Part shown: one piece after another, positions 17,683 through 27,257 of the stretch
How positions within the stretch are numbered: position 1 is the first letter of the stretch
How the letters are laid out: each line of letters begins with the position of its first letter
Assembly: GCF_022179085.1 (NCBI RefSeq)
Contig: NZ_BPQE01000031.1
Coordinates: 1-64,000, forward strand
Direction: 5' to 3'
Source of the DNA: Methylobacterium aerolatum
GTDB taxonomy: Bacteria; Pseudomonadota; Alphaproteobacteria; Rhizobiales; Beijerinckiaceae
DNA length: 64,000 nucleotides
Notes under the pieces: generated by a model
The model's input: the letters and a program-made list of their open reading frames with translations, nothing else
Database searches by the model: none
Told to the model about the DNA's origin: nothing
Translations under genes and position numbers: made by a program

Positions 17683-18636
17683 CTACTTCAACTGGACGCT
17701 GTCGACGATTTCCCGGAACTTGGCGAGGGTCCCCTCCCTCTGATCCTCGCGGACGACGCCGATGGCCCGGAGGTAGCCGTCCGGGTTGAACCGGATGGTC
17801 TGGGCGACGACCACCTGCCGCTTGGTGGGGATGTCGGTCGCCCGGGCGACGATCTCGTGCCAATCGACGCCGTTCGAGCGGTAGGCCTGCGAGCGCTCGA
17901 TCACGAAATCCTTCATCGTCTGGTTCGCGTAGAGGGCGGCGCGGGCGAAGGCGTCGCGCTGCTCGGCGGTCGGCGGCTGCTGAACGGCCTGGGCGAGGAC
18001 GAGGATCGGCTGTTCGAGATTCTGGATCTGGTCCTTCGGGCCGTCGGTGAGCAGCACCGAGTTGCCCGCCAGCACCCGCACGGGCCGGAACCCACCCAGA
18101 TCCGCGATGCGGAAGGGCAAAGCATCGACCTGCTGCGACAATGAAAGGGGCTCGCGGACCACGACCTCGGTGACGAGCTTGCGCATGGTCTCGTCGGTCT
18201 CCGCGTCGGGCGTGGCCTGCGCGATGATCAGCCCGGTGACGCTGGGCGTGCCGATGACGGTGATCCACTTGTGGACCGTCTGCCCGTTGGCGGCGGGATC
18301 GTTCTGCTGCTCGCCCGTGTAGAGCATCGCCTCATTGCCGCCGATCTGGATCGGCTCCTTCTTCAGGACCGAGAACCCCTGGTTGCGGAGGTTGTCGTCC
18401 GTGAAGCCGCTCACGAGTTCTGGAAAGGCGTTCGCCGGCAATTCCACCACGGAGACGGTGGCGCCGCCCGTTTCCCGCTCGAACCCGGCGAAGCGCCGCG
18501 ACGGAACCATGTCCGAGGGCGGAGAGAACCCGAACCGCGAGCCCGAGGGATAGATCGGATCGGCCGCGAGGGCGGCTCCGAGCCCGCTCGCCACGAGGAG
18601 CGCCGCGAGGGGCAACCTGAGACCGTGCACCGGCAT
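17683..18636 (-). CDS. Exported hypothetical protein
   Basis: A 317-residue protein with a signal peptide (MPVHGLRLPLAALLVASGLG..., cleavage near ALA-AD around residue 25). The mature part starts with YPSGSRFGFSPPSDMVPS and contains FAGFERETGGATVSVVELP, a GNEAMLYTGEQ segment and a C-terminal YLRAIGVVREDQREGTLAKFREIVDSV helix. The pattern of a roughly 150-residue unit repeated (two segments each with an induction-type VVVREP...RFNPDGYLRA strand pair) resembles periplasmic proteins of unknown function common in Rhizobiales. It stands alone between lysR and the alkB-like gene. No catalytic motif is visible. Confidence 0.75.
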   Translation of the reverse strand: MPVHGLRLPLAALLVASGLGAALAADPIYPSGSRFGFSPPSDMVPSRRFAGFERETGGATVSVVELPANAFPELVSGFTDDNLRNQGFSVLKKEPIQIGGNEAMLYTGEQQNDPAANGQTVHKWITVIGTPSVTGLIIAQATPDAETDETMRKLVTEVVVREPLSLSQQVDALPFRIADLGGFRPVRVLAGNSVLLTDGPKDQIQNLEQPILVLAQAVQQPPTAEQRDAFARAALYANQTMKDFVIERSQAYRSNGVDWHEIVARATDIPTKRQVVVAQTIRFNPDGYLRAIGVVREDQREGTLAKFREIVDSVQLK

Positions 18637-18773
18637 CGACTGAACGCTCTTCTCTCTCAACGCCCGCGAGGGACGGCCGAACTGCCTCCGATGGCCGGGC
18701 GGCGGTGTCAAGCGACGGGAAGAGGATCGCACGGGTGTGGAGAGTGCCGGGGGCAACCGGCCGCACCGCTCCC

Positions 18774-19439
18774 TCATTCCTTAAGACCGGGTCTCGTGAC
18801 CCGCCGCAATGTCAGATTGCACCGGCCGCCGGGAGGCAGCAGGCCGGGGAGAATCGCCTGTGAGAGGAGGTCGGCGTCGGGATAGAGCCGGTCGATACCG
18901 TGGTGGATCAGGCGCGAGGGGCCGCCGATCACCAGGGCGTCGCCCGGCATCAGGCGGACGGAGCGGGTCGGGTCGGAGCGAGCGAGGCCGCCGTAGCGGA
19001 ACAGGGCGGGGGCGCCGAGCGACAGGGACAGGACGGGGGCGTCGAAATCCTCCTCGTCCCTGTCCTGGTGGAGGCCCATGCGGGTGCCGGGATCGTAGAG
19101 GTTGATCAAGCAGGCCTCCGGCGGTGCGGGATACCCGGCCAGGGCGTCCCAGGCCGCGAGCGCCGTCGGCGGGATCGGCGGCCAGGGCGCGGCGGTGACG
19201 GGATGGCACGGCTGGTAGCGGTAGCCCCGCTCGTCCGAGACCCAGGAGACCGGGCCGGCCCCGCCCATTCTCACGGAGAAGGGTTTGCCCGTGCGCGGCA
19301 TCCGCGGCGTGAAGGGCGGGCTCAGGGCCAGCACCGCCGCGACCTCCGCCGCGAGCCGGTCTCGGCCCGGACCGTCGAGGTAGCCCGGCACGTGGACGAG
19401 GCCGGGCTTCAGCGCGATGCCGTCGCCCGCCCGGTTCAC
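18774..19439 (-). CDS. alkB: AlkB-like 2-oxoglutarate/Fe(II)-dependent dioxygenase
   Basis: A 221-residue protein of the AlkB family, which oxidatively demethylates 1-methyladenine and 3-methylcytosine in DNA or RNA. The metal and co-substrate residues are in place: H124-x-D126 in GLHQDRDE, a distal histidine at 179/180 (RLIHHGID), and R206/R212 in the GRCNLTLRR motif. The preceding [10 protein letters not shown] is also typical. The GTG start at 19439 overlaps the dapB stop codon (GTGA), which supports this start and cotranslation with dapB. Length is close to E. coli AlkB. Pairing with a lysine-biosynthesis gene is unusual. Confidence 0.88.
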   Translation of the reverse strand: MNRAGDGIALKPGLVHVPGYLDGPGRDRLAAEVAAVLALSPPFTPRMPRTGKPFSVRMGGAGPVSWVSDERGYRYQPCHPVTAAPWPPIPPTALAAWDALAGYPAPPEACLINLYDPGTRMGLHQDRDEEDFDAPVLSLSLGAPALFRYGGLARSDPTRSVRLMPGDALVIGGPSRLIHHGIDRLYPDADLLSQAILPGLLPPGGRCNLTLRRVTRPGLKE

Positions 19440-20251
19440 AGATCGAGCACGTCGGCCATGGAGTACAGGCCCGGCGGCTTCGGCTGCGCCCACAGGGCGG
19501 CCTTCACGGCGCCGGTGGCGAACAGGCCCCGGTCGGCGGCGTGGTGGCTGATGGTGAGGGTCTCGCCCGCGCCGGCGAAGATCACGCTGTGATCCCCCAC
19601 CACCGAGCCGCCGCGCAGCGTGGCGAAGCCGATGTCGCCGGGCTTGCGCGCGCCGGTATGGCCGTCCCGCGTCGAGACGCGCACGGACGGCAGGTCGACG
19701 CCCCGGCCCTCCGCCGCCGCCTCGCCGAGGAGGAGCGCCGTGCCGGAGGGGGCGTCCACCTTCATGCGGTGGTGCATCTCGCTGATTTCGATGTCGAACT
19801 CGGCGCCCAGCGTCGCGGCGACCTTCCGCACCAGCGCCGCCATCAGGTTGACGCCGAGCGACATGTTGCCGGAGCGCACGATCCGGGCATGGTAGGAGGC
19901 GGCCTTGAGCTTGGCGAGGTCGTCCTCCGACAGGCCCGTGGTGCCGATGACGTGGACGATCCGCGCCTGCGCCGCCAACTCGGCGAAATGCACCGTCGCC
20001 GCAGGGGCGGTGAAGTCGAGCACGCCGTCGGCCGCCGCGAAGGCGGCGAGGGGATCGTCGGTCACCGCGACGCCGAGGGGCGGCAGCCCCGCCAGCGTCC
20101 CCGCATCGTGGCCCAGGGCCGAGGCCCCCTCGCGCTCGATGGCCGCCGCGAGGGTGCACCCCTCCGCCTCCGCCACCGCCCGCACCAGCATCCGTCCCAT
20201 GCGCCCTTCGGCGCCGACCACGACGAGTCGCATCGAATTGGTCTCACTCAC
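19436..20251 (-). CDS. dapB: 4-hydroxy-tetrahydrodipicolinate reductase
   Basis: A 271-residue cytoplasmic enzyme of diaminopimelate/lysine synthesis, using NAD(P)H to reduce the cyclic product of DapA. It has the dinucleotide-binding [12 protein letters not shown] near the N-terminus, [22 protein letters not shown], and the catalytic [18 protein letters not shown] segment with the [22 protein letters not shown] loop. The start could be the GTG at 20251 or the ATG at 20233; the latter gives 265 residues and is equally plausible. The stop overlaps the alkB-like start by 4 bp. It acts downstream of Asd (8927-9961). Confidence 0.94.
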   Translation of the reverse strand: MSETNSMRLVVVGAEGRMGRMLVRAVAEAEGCTLAAAIEREGASALGHDAGTLAGLPPLGVAVTDDPLAAFAAADGVLDFTAPAATVHFAELAAQARIVHVIGTTGLSEDDLAKLKAASYHARIVRSGNMSLGVNLMAALVRKVAATLGAEFDIEISEMHHRMKVDAPSGTALLLGEAAAEGRGVDLPSVRVSTRDGHTGARKPGDIGFATLRGGSVVGDHSVIFAGAGETLTISHHAADRGLFATGAVKAALWAQPKPPGLYSMADVLDL

Positions 20252-20338
20252 GAATCGAAGGTTCCGGCGGGCGGGCTCTCCGGCGGAGTCCGGGGGCGGC
20301 GCCCCGCACCCGCCCGATCGCTCGCCCGCTGGACGGCC

Positions 20339-20836
20339 TTACTCCTTCTCGGGGGCGATCTGCTCCAGGCCGCCGATGTGCTTCTGCGCGTAGAGCGGCA
20401 GGCCGACCTGCTTGATGAGCTCGAGCTGGGTCTCGAGGAAGTCGATATGGCCTTCCTCGTCCTCGGCCAGATCCTCGAAGAGGCGCTTCGACACGCGGTC
20501 GTTGATCGAGTCGCAGTACTTGGCGGCCTCCAGATAGAGGGCGCGGGCCTCGTTCTCGGCGGCGAGGTCGCTGTGCAGCACTTCCTCGACGTTCTGGCCG
20601 ATTCGCAGCGGATCGAGCTCCTGCAGGTTAGGGAAGCCCTCCAGGAACAGGATCCGGTCGATGAACCGGTCGGCGTGGTTCATCTCCTCGATGGATTCCT
20701 TGCGCCAGAACTTCGCCAGTTCGACGTAGCCCCAATCGTTCAGCATACGGAAGTGGAGCCAGTACTGGCTCACCGCAGTCAACTCGCTGCGCAGGCCACG
20801 GTTGAGATACTCGATGACCTTGGTGTCGCCCTTCAT
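20339..20836 (-). CDS. bfr: Bacterioferritin
   Basis: A 165-residue haem-containing ferritin that oxidises and stores iron as a 24-subunit shell. Ferroxidase-site residues are visible: E18, E51 and H54 (IEEMNHADR), E94-region DLAAENEAR and the [11 protein letters not shown] segment. M52, the usual haem ligand, is present. A purine-rich ribosome-binding site (gaggagtgagag on the coding strand) precedes the ATG at 20836. It lies 65 bp downstream of bfd on the same strand, the standard bfd-bfr iron storage/release pair. Iron control through the operator upstream of bfd is likely. Confidence 0.96.
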   Translation of the reverse strand: MKGDTKVIEYLNRGLRSELTAVSQYWLHFRMLNDWGYVELAKFWRKESIEEMNHADRFIDRILFLEGFPNLQELDPLRIGQNVEEVLHSDLAAENEARALYLEAAKYCDSINDRVSKRLFEDLAEDEEGHIDFLETQLELIKQVGLPLYAQKHIGGLEQIAPEKE

Positions 20837-20901
20837 ACTCTCACTCCTCGCAGTCGATTCAGCGGGGAGAACCGGTGCGATACCGAGCGTCCACCCCCTC
20901 T

Positions 20902-21150
20902 TTAGAGCTTCACCAGAGAGCAGGCGCTTGCGCAAGACGTCGTGCAGGAATGGACCGGTTCCGGCGCGGGGATGGCTTCGCCGAGCGCCGCCTGCATGAT
21001 CGAGCGGATGGTGCGGGCGCAGCGTCCGCATTTCGGGCTGCATCCGAGGCAGGCATAGACCTGCGCCGGCGTGCGGGGGCAGCCGGGACCGGGCCCGAGG
21101 CACCCGCGGACGGCACCATCGGACAAGACGTTGCAGGAACAGACGATCAT
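20902..21150 (-). CDS. bfd: Bacterioferritin-associated ferredoxin
   Basis: An 82-residue [2Fe-2S] protein that reduces bacterioferritin to release stored iron. Ligand cysteines are C4 and C6 (VCSCNV) and the later pair in CSPKCGRC (C41, C44). Additional cysteines (C17, C24, C34, C37) and a C-terminal CTTSC...C tail are beyond the usual four. The tail of about 20 residues is longer than E. coli Bfd (64 residues). It is immediately upstream of bfr and behind an AT-rich dyad at 21185-21217. Confidence 0.9.
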   Translation of the reverse strand: MIVCSCNVLSDGAVRGCLGPGPGCPRTPAQVYACLGCSPKCGRCARTIRSIMQAALGEAIPAPEPVHSCTTSCASACSLVKL

Positions 21151-21184
21151 GCTTTCAACGGAGTCCGTGTTCCGCCCACGCTAC

Positions 21185-21217
21185 TTTAGAACGATTGAAA
21201 ATCTAAACAGATCAATC
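21185..21217. promoter_or_regulatory. Candidate iron-responsive operator of bfd-bfr
   Basis: Two interleaved perfect dyads occur in an AT-rich patch about 35 bp upstream of the bfd start: TTTAGA-N11-TCTAAA (21185-21207) and GATTGA-N13-TCAATC (21193-21217). The first resembles the half-sites of Irr iron-control elements of Rhizobiales. Which regulator (Irr, RirA-type or Fur) binds is not decided by sequence alone. Confidence 0.55.
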
Positions 21218-21319
21218 GCTTAGCGCGAAGGGGACATGGCAGCCGCCGCGCCGCCGGTCAAGGCCGGGCGCTTCACGCCTGCGTCAGGCGCACGGCTCGC
21301 GCGGGGACTGCCCGGTGTG

Positions 21320-21937
21320 TCAGCGCGCCAGCTCACGCAGGCCGAGCCGGATCAGCACCTTGGTCTCGGCTCCCTCCCCCGCCTCCTTCAAGGCGGCGGC
21401 GACGGCGGCCGAGGCCTGCCCCTGCGGATAGCCGAGATTCACGAGCGCCGAGATCGCGTCGGTGATGGGCTGGGGCGCCTTGCCCTCCTGCACCGCGCCG
21501 GACAGGGCCACCAGGGCGGGATCGAGGGGGGCGAAGACGGGAGCCTTGTCCTTGAGTTCCGCCGCGAGCCGCGCGGCCAGCCGCGGGCCCACGCCGGGCG
21601 CCCGGGCGATGGCGCCCTTGTCCCCGGTGGCCACGGCGGCGGCCAGCGCCTCCGGCTCCAGCACGGAGAGCACCCCCAGCGCCACCTTGGCGCCGACGCC
21701 CTGCACAGTCTGGAGCAGGCGGAACCATTCCCGCTCCGCGTCCGAGCGGAAGCCGTAGAGGCGGATCATGTCCTCCCGCACGAAGGTTTCAATGGAGAGG
21801 GCGGCGGGCTCGCCCACGGCGGGCAGGCGCTGGAGCGTCCGCGCGGAGCAATGCACCACGTAGCCCACGCCCTGCACGTCGAGGATCACGAAATCCTCGC
21901 CGTAGGAATCGACGATGCCCTTCAGCTTGCCGATCAT
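21320..21937 (-). CDS. ruvA: Holliday junction branch-migration protein RuvA
   Basis: A 205-residue DNA-binding subunit that holds four-way junctions for the RuvB motor. It starts [26 protein letters not shown], the OB-fold domain I. The helix-hairpin-helix of domain II is seen as [18 protein letters not shown] and [21 protein letters not shown]. The C-terminal domain III ([18 protein letters not shown]...) contacts RuvB. Length is normal. RuvB and RuvC are not adjacent in this window; downstream comes bfd, so the ruvCAB order is broken here. Confidence 0.95.
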   Translation of the reverse strand: MIGKLKGIVDSYGEDFVILDVQGVGYVVHCSARTLQRLPAVGEPAALSIETFVREDMIRLYGFRSDAEREWFRLLQTVQGVGAKVALGVLSVLEPEALAAAVATGDKGAIARAPGVGPRLAARLAAELKDKAPVFAPLDPALVALSGAVQEGKAPQPITDAISALVNLGYPQGQASAAVAAALKEAGEGAETKVLIRLGLRELAR

Positions 21938-22110
21938 GCCCCGCCCCGCCCCTCGACGCCGCCGGGCTTAGAGCACGGCGGGGGAAAGGGGAACGCCGGC
22001 CGGAGGGGCTTGTCGGTGATGGGCGCGGCCCGTCTGTCAGCCTCCGAAGCTTGAGCGCGCCGCCACTTCATGGAATGACCCGCTGGACCTTGCCCGATGG
22101 ACAGGCCCCG

Positions 22111-22728
22111 ATGCGCATCACCATTCTCTCCCTCGTCGCCTGCCTGCTCATGGCCGGGCCCGGTTTCGCGGAGGACGCGCCGGGCGGCCCGACGCAGGAT
22201 CCCAACCAGGTCCGGGCGGGGACCTATTCGCTGGATCCCGACCACGGCAAGATTACGTGGTCGGTCAGCCACCTCGGCTACTCGACCTATTACGGGCAAT
22301 TCACCGGCGTGAGCGCGACGCTGGACCTCGATCCGAAGGCGCCCGCCAAGAGCCGCCTGTCCGCGAACATCCCCCTGGGCGGCGTTCTCACCGGCAGCGC
22401 CGCCCTGGAGCGGCACCTCGCGGGGCCCGACTTCTTCGACACGGCGCGCTTCCCGGCGGCGACCTTCACCGCCACGGCCGTCGAGGCGACGAGCCCGACC
22501 ACGGCCCGCATCACCGGAGACCTGACCCTGCGCGGTGTCACCAAGTCGATCACCCTGGACGCCAACTTCAATCAAGCCGGGGTCAACCCGGTCGATAAGC
22601 GCTACACCGTGGGATTCGACGGCCGGGCGATCGTGAAGCGCTCGGATTTCGGCATCAACGCCTTCCTGCCGCTGCTCGGCGACGAGGTGACGCTGCGGAT
22701 CGAGGGCGAGTTCAAGGCCGCGTCCTGA
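22111..22728 (+). CDS. YceI-family exported protein
   Basis: A 205-residue periplasmic protein with a signal peptide (MRITILSLVACLLMAG..., cleavage near GFA-ED about residue 22) and a YceI lipocalin-like barrel. The barrel shows AGTYSLDPDHGKITWSVSHLG, YYGQFTGVSATLDLD, FFDTARFPAATFTAT, ITGDLTLRGVTKSITLDA and VKRSDFGINAFLP. YceI proteins bind amphiphilic or isoprenoid molecules, often quinone-related. The ATG at 22111 is chosen because it begins a proper signal peptide; a longer start would mask it. It is 25 bp from the next exported-protein gene and divergent from ruvA. Confidence 0.9.
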   Translation: MRITILSLVACLLMAGPGFAEDAPGGPTQDPNQVRAGTYSLDPDHGKITWSVSHLGYSTYYGQFTGVSATLDLDPKAPAKSRLSANIPLGGVLTGSAALERHLAGPDFFDTARFPAATFTATAVEATSPTTARITGDLTLRGVTKSITLDANFNQAGVNPVDKRYTVGFDGRAIVKRSDFGINAFLPLLGDEVTLRIEGEFKAAS

Positions 22729-22752
22729 CGGAAAGAGACTGAGGAGCGACCA

Positions 22753-23169
22753 GTGGGATTGCGCCGGATCGGCTGTCTCTCGGTGATGATCGCGCTGGCG
22801 CTGCCCTCCGGCGCGCTGGCGCAGGCGAAGGCACAAGCTCCAACCCCCGCCCCTGCCCCCGCCCCCGCCGCTCCGGCGCTGTCGCCCCTCGACGCCTATG
22901 CAGAGGCGGCGGCCACGACGATCCTCGCGGAGCAGAACTGCCCCGGGTTCCACCTCTTCGCCGGCCGCCTCACCAGCCTGCGGTTGGCGGCGAAGGTCGC
23001 CCCGGCCCAGGAGGCGGCGCTGACGGAGAAGTTGCGCGGCCGCGCCTCCGCCCTGCGCGAGCGCCTCGTCACCGAGGGGCAGTCCGGGTGGTGCGCCTCG
23101 GCGCTGGCCGCCTTCGGGCCGGAGGGCAGCGTCGCCCGCGGCGTGCTGACAAACGCCCCGTTCCGGTGA
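22753..23169 (+). CDS. Small exported hypothetical protein
   Basis: A 138-residue protein starting at GTG 22753, with a signal peptide (GLRRIGCLSVMIALALPSG, ALA-QA cleavage near residue 24). A low-complexity proline/alanine linker (about 27-42) follows. The remaining 95 residues contain two cysteines (QNCPGFHLF and SGWCASAL) that could pair, and helical segments. It follows the YceI gene by 24 bp and may be cotranscribed. No known domain is recognised. Confidence 0.65.
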   Translation: MGLRRIGCLSVMIALALPSGALAQAKAQAPTPAPAPAPAAPALSPLDAYAEAAATTILAEQNCPGFHLFAGRLTSLRLAAKVAPAQEAALTEKLRGRASALRERLVTEGQSGWCASALAAFGPEGSVARGVLTNAPFR

Positions 23170-23197
23170 CGACGGGCCCGCTGCCGGAGGCCGCGCA

Positions 23198-23226
23198 TTG
23201 ACAGGCGGCCCCCGCCCGCACTAAGG
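23198..23226 (+). promoter_or_regulatory. Candidate promoter of rplU-rpmA
   Basis: A perfect TTGACA -35 box (23198-23203) is followed after 17 bp by ctaagg, a weak -10. It is 142 bp upstream of the L21 start codon, leaving room for a long leader. The strength of the -35 fits a ribosomal-protein operon. Confidence 0.4.
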
Positions 23227-23367
23227 ACCGGGCACGACGCGCGGCCTCTGAGCAGGATCGGCGCGTTTTCGCGTTGCCCGGCACAAGCCCGTGCAATGAC
23301 TCAAACAAGAAGCCGGTCCAGGGCCGCCGCAGGGCTCCCGGAGACCGTTCGAGAGCACGAGAGAACG

Positions 23368-23682
23368 ATGTTCGCAGTCATCAAGACGGGCGGTAAGCAA
23401 TACCGCGTCGCCGCTAACGACACCATCACCATCGCCACCCTTCCGGGTGAGGCCGGCGAGGCCGTGACCTTCGGCGAGGTTCTCCTGTTCGCCGACGGCG
23501 CGGGCGCCACGCAGGTCGGCGCGCCGACCCTGTCGGGCATCAGCGTCACGGGCGAGATCGTCGGCCACGGCCGGGGCAAGAAGGTCATCGCCTTCAAGAA
23601 GCGCCGCCGCCAGAACTCGCGCCGCAAGCGCGGCCACCGCCAGGACCACACGGTGGTTCGCATCACCGGCATTTCCGCGTGA
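23368..23682 (+). CDS. rplU: 50S ribosomal protein L21
   Basis: A 104-residue ribosomal protein that binds 23S rRNA on the 50S subunit. It begins MFAVIKTGGKQYRVAAND, with a Gly/Val-rich barrel and the basic loop KKVIAFKKRRRQNSRRKRGHRQ near the C-terminus. The ATG at 23368 follows a gagagaacg ribosome-binding region; an upstream in-frame start would add non-conserved sequence. rpmA follows 68 bp later in the usual bacterial pair. Confidence 0.97.
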   Translation: MFAVIKTGGKQYRVAANDTITIATLPGEAGEAVTFGEVLLFADGAGATQVGAPTLSGISVTGEIVGHGRGKKVIAFKKRRRQNSRRKRGHRQDHTVVRITGISA

Positions 23683-23750
23683 TCGAGCGCGGGCTTCCCT
23701 GAGGAGCCTGCGATCCGCGCGACCCCCAGAGACAATTCGGAGTTCGAAAG

Positions 23751-24017
23751 ATGGCACATAAGAAGGCAGGCGGTTCCTCCCGCAACGGCCGCGACTCGGA
23801 AGGCCGGCGCCTCGGCGTCAAGAAGTTCGGTTCGGAGTCGGTGATTCCGGGCAACATCATCGTGCGTCAGCGCGGCACCAAGTGGCACCCCGGCGCCAAC
23901 GTCGGCATGGGCAAGGATCACACCCTGTTCGCGCTGACCCCCGGCACCGTCGAGTTCCAGACGCGCCGTGGGCGCGCCTTCGTGGCGGTGGTACCGCTGG
24001 CCGAGGCCGCGGAATAA
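23751..24017 (+). CDS. rpmA: 50S ribosomal protein L27
   Basis: An 88-residue protein near the peptidyl-transferase centre. It starts [20 protein letters not shown], with the flexible N-terminal arm intact and no N-terminal prepeptide. [21 protein letters not shown] is the conserved core. It is cotranscribed with rplU and closed by a strong terminator at 24122-24150. Confidence 0.97.
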   Translation: MAHKKAGGSSRNGRDSEGRRLGVKKFGSESVIPGNIIVRQRGTKWHPGANVGMGKDHTLFALTPGTVEFQTRRGRAFVAVVPLAEAAE

Positions 24018-24121
24018 CAGGCGGGCGCCCGAAAGGCGAAGCGAGCGTCCCGCGACGGTGTCCCACACCGGACCGGAGACGTGAGCCGCCCTTCGCATCG
24101 GGGCAGGTCTGACGGAACGCC

Positions 24122-24150
24122 GGGGAGGATGGGACACCATCCTCCCCTTC
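24122..24150 (+). terminator. Terminator of the rplU-rpmA unit
   Basis: A perfect 11-bp stem (GGGGAGGATGG/CCATCCTCCCC) with a GACA loop, followed by the moderately T-rich ttcgtcgtctct. It begins 104 bp after the L27 stop codon. Confidence 0.75.
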
Positions 24151-24201
24151 GTCGTCTCTGGGCGCCGCATCCCCGTGGGGAGCGGTGCCGGTGAGGGCGC
24201 C

Positions 24202-24804
24202 ATGTTCCCAGATCTGTTCCGCGACGACGTCTTCCGGATCGAGACCCGCCGCCTGTGGCTGCGCTGGCCGACCGCCCGCGACGGCGAGAGCATCCAGCGG
24301 TTGGCCGGCGATCCCGCCGTGGCGGGGATGACCGCCCGCATCCCCCTCCCCCTCGACCGGGCGACGGTGGATGGCTTCCTCGTCGCGAGCCGCGCGGCCA
24401 ACGCGACCGGCACCGGCCTGACGCTCGCCCTCTGCGAGCGGGCGAAGCCCGGCCGTGCGATCGGCGTGATCGAGATCGCCCCCGGTACGGACGGAGTTAT
24501 GCGGCTCGGATTTTGGCTCGGCCGCCCCTTCTGGGGGCACGGGCTGATGAGCGAGGCGGCGGACGCGCTGATCCATGCATGGTTCGCCTGGACGCCGGCG
24601 ACGGGACTCGAAGCCTCGGCCTGCGTGGCGAACCCGGCCTCACGGCGGGTGCTGGAGAAGGCCGGCTTCGTGTGGAGCGGCCAGGGCATCGCGAGCTTCC
24701 CCACGCGGGGCGGCGAGCGCGAGATCGAGCGGTTCCGCTTGGAGCGGGGCCGGTGGCTCGCGTTGGCGGCCGGAGAACGCCCCGCGCTCGCGGCGGCGGA
24801 ATGA
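24202..24804 (+). CDS. GNAT-family N-acetyltransferase
   Basis: A 200-residue GCN5-related acetyltransferase of the RimJ/RimL-like branch, which uses acetyl-CoA to acetylate an amine. Signatures are the N-terminal RIETRRLWLRWPTARDGESI, the acetyl-CoA loop RPFWGHGLMSEA (R/QxxGxG/A), and NPASRRVLEKAGF. The ATG at 24202 is preferred over an in-frame GTG 27 bp upstream. It lies between the L27 terminator and obgE, a position conserved in many Rhizobiales. The substrate is unknown; ribosomal-protein or small-molecule acetylation are options. Confidence 0.88.
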   Translation: MFPDLFRDDVFRIETRRLWLRWPTARDGESIQRLAGDPAVAGMTARIPLPLDRATVDGFLVASRAANATGTGLTLALCERAKPGRAIGVIEIAPGTDGVMRLGFWLGRPFWGHGLMSEAADALIHAWFAWTPATGLEASACVANPASRRVLEKAGFVWSGQGIASFPTRGGEREIERFRLERGRWLALAAGERPALAAAE

Positions 24805-25887
<1,083 letters not shown>

Positions 25888-26029
25888 GGGCTGCGTCGTC
25901 CCTTCCGGGCGGGCCGGGCGGGAGGCCGACCTTCCCTCCCGCGCGGCCGTCGTCGCGTCGCATACGGGATGCTGTTCAACAGCCGTGAGTTCGGCCAAAG
26001 CTCAGCGGCGTTCCCCTCAGGCTGAGACC

Positions 26030-27145
26030 ATGATTCCCGCCCTCGATACCTTCCGCCGCGTCGTCATCAAGGTCGGGTCGGCCCTGCTCGTGGACCGCAA
26101 CCGGGGCCGCCTGCACCATGCGTGGCTGGCGGCGCTGGCGGAGGACATCGCGGACCTGCACGCGAGGGGCGTGGATGTCCTCGTCGTGTCCTCGGGCAGC
26201 ATCGCGCTGGGGCGGACGGTGCTCGGCCTGCCGCCCGGCGCCCTGCGCCTGGAGGAGAGCCAGGGCGCGGCCTCGGTCGGCCAGATCGCCCTGGCCCGGC
26301 ACTGGGCCGAGGCGCTCGGCCACCACGGCATCGTCGCCGGGCAGATCCTCGTGACGCCGCAGGACACCGAGGAGCGCCGCCGCTACCTCAACGCCCGCTC
26401 GACGGTGCAGAAGCTGCTCGAGTTGCGGGCCGTTCCGGTCATCAACGAGAACGACACGGTGGCCACCGCCGAGATCCGCTACGGCGACAACGACCGGCTC
26501 GCCGCGCGGGTGGCGACGATGATCGACGCCGACGTGCTGGTTCTCTTCTCCGATATCGACGGCCTCTACACCGCCCCGCCGAAATCCGACCCGCAGGCGC
26601 GCCACCTGCCGCTGGTGGAGCGCATCACCCCCGAGATCGAGGCCATGGCGGGCGGCCCCGCCTCGGAGCTGTCCCGGGGCGGCATGCGCACCAAGGTCGA
26701 GGCCGCGAAGATCGCGGTGGCGGGCGGCACGCACCTCGTCATCGCCGACGGGCGCCGGAAGAATCCGCTCAAGACGGTGCAGGACGGTGGCCGCTGCACG
26801 TGGTTCCTCTCGGGATCGACGCCCACCGCCGCCCGCAAGACCTGGATCGCCGGCTCCCTCGAACCCCGCGGCAGCCTCACCATCGATGCGGGGGCGGCCA
26901 CGGCCCTCAAGGGCGGGGCGAGCCTGCTGCCGGTGGGCGTCCGCGCGGTGGAGGGGAACTTCTCCCGGGGCGACGCCGTGCTCATCCGGGACGCCGAGGG
27001 CCGGGCGATCGGGCGCGGCCTCGTCGCCTACGACAGCAACGAGGCGTCCCTCATCATCGGTCATCCGAGCGCCCGGATCGCGGAGTTGCTGCATTATCCC
27101 GGCCGGGCCTGGATGGTGCACCGGGACGATCTCGCACTGTTTTGA
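26030..27145 (+). CDS. proB: Glutamate 5-kinase
   Basis: A 371-residue enzyme that phosphorylates glutamate, the first step of proline synthesis. The amino-acid-kinase domain starts [13 protein letters not shown] and shows [49 protein letters not shown] and [12 protein letters not shown]-terminal PUA domain (about 280-371; [24 protein letters not shown]) is present. The ATG at 26030 is chosen; an in-frame GTG at 25985 would add 15 residues. proA follows after 112 bp, so both early steps are encoded together. Confidence 0.96.
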   Translation: MIPALDTFRRVVIKVGSALLVDRNRGRLHHAWLAALAEDIADLHARGVDVLVVSSGSIALGRTVLGLPPGALRLEESQGAASVGQIALARHWAEALGHHGIVAGQILVTPQDTEERRRYLNARSTVQKLLELRAVPVINENDTVATAEIRYGDNDRLAARVATMIDADVLVLFSDIDGLYTAPPKSDPQARHLPLVERITPEIEAMAGGPASELSRGGMRTKVEAAKIAVAGGTHLVIADGRRKNPLKTVQDGGRCTWFLSGSTPTAARKTWIAGSLEPRGSLTIDAGAATALKGGASLLPVGVRAVEGNFSRGDAVLIRDAEGRAIGRGLVAYDSNEASLIIGHPSARIAELLHYPGRAWMVHRDDLALF

Positions 27146-27257
27146 CTCGTCCCCGCGGGGGCCGGGATGTGCCGGGGGATACACCCCGGTACTTGTCGCG
27201 CCTCGCCGCGATATGCGAAGACGCCGGGCTAATTGTCCACAGCCCCCAAGGCCCGCC

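Noticed and set aside
18774-20159. Extended version of the alkB-like gene starting at 20159
   Set aside because: The extension overlaps dapB in another frame. The GTGA overlap at 19436-19439 is a better supported start.
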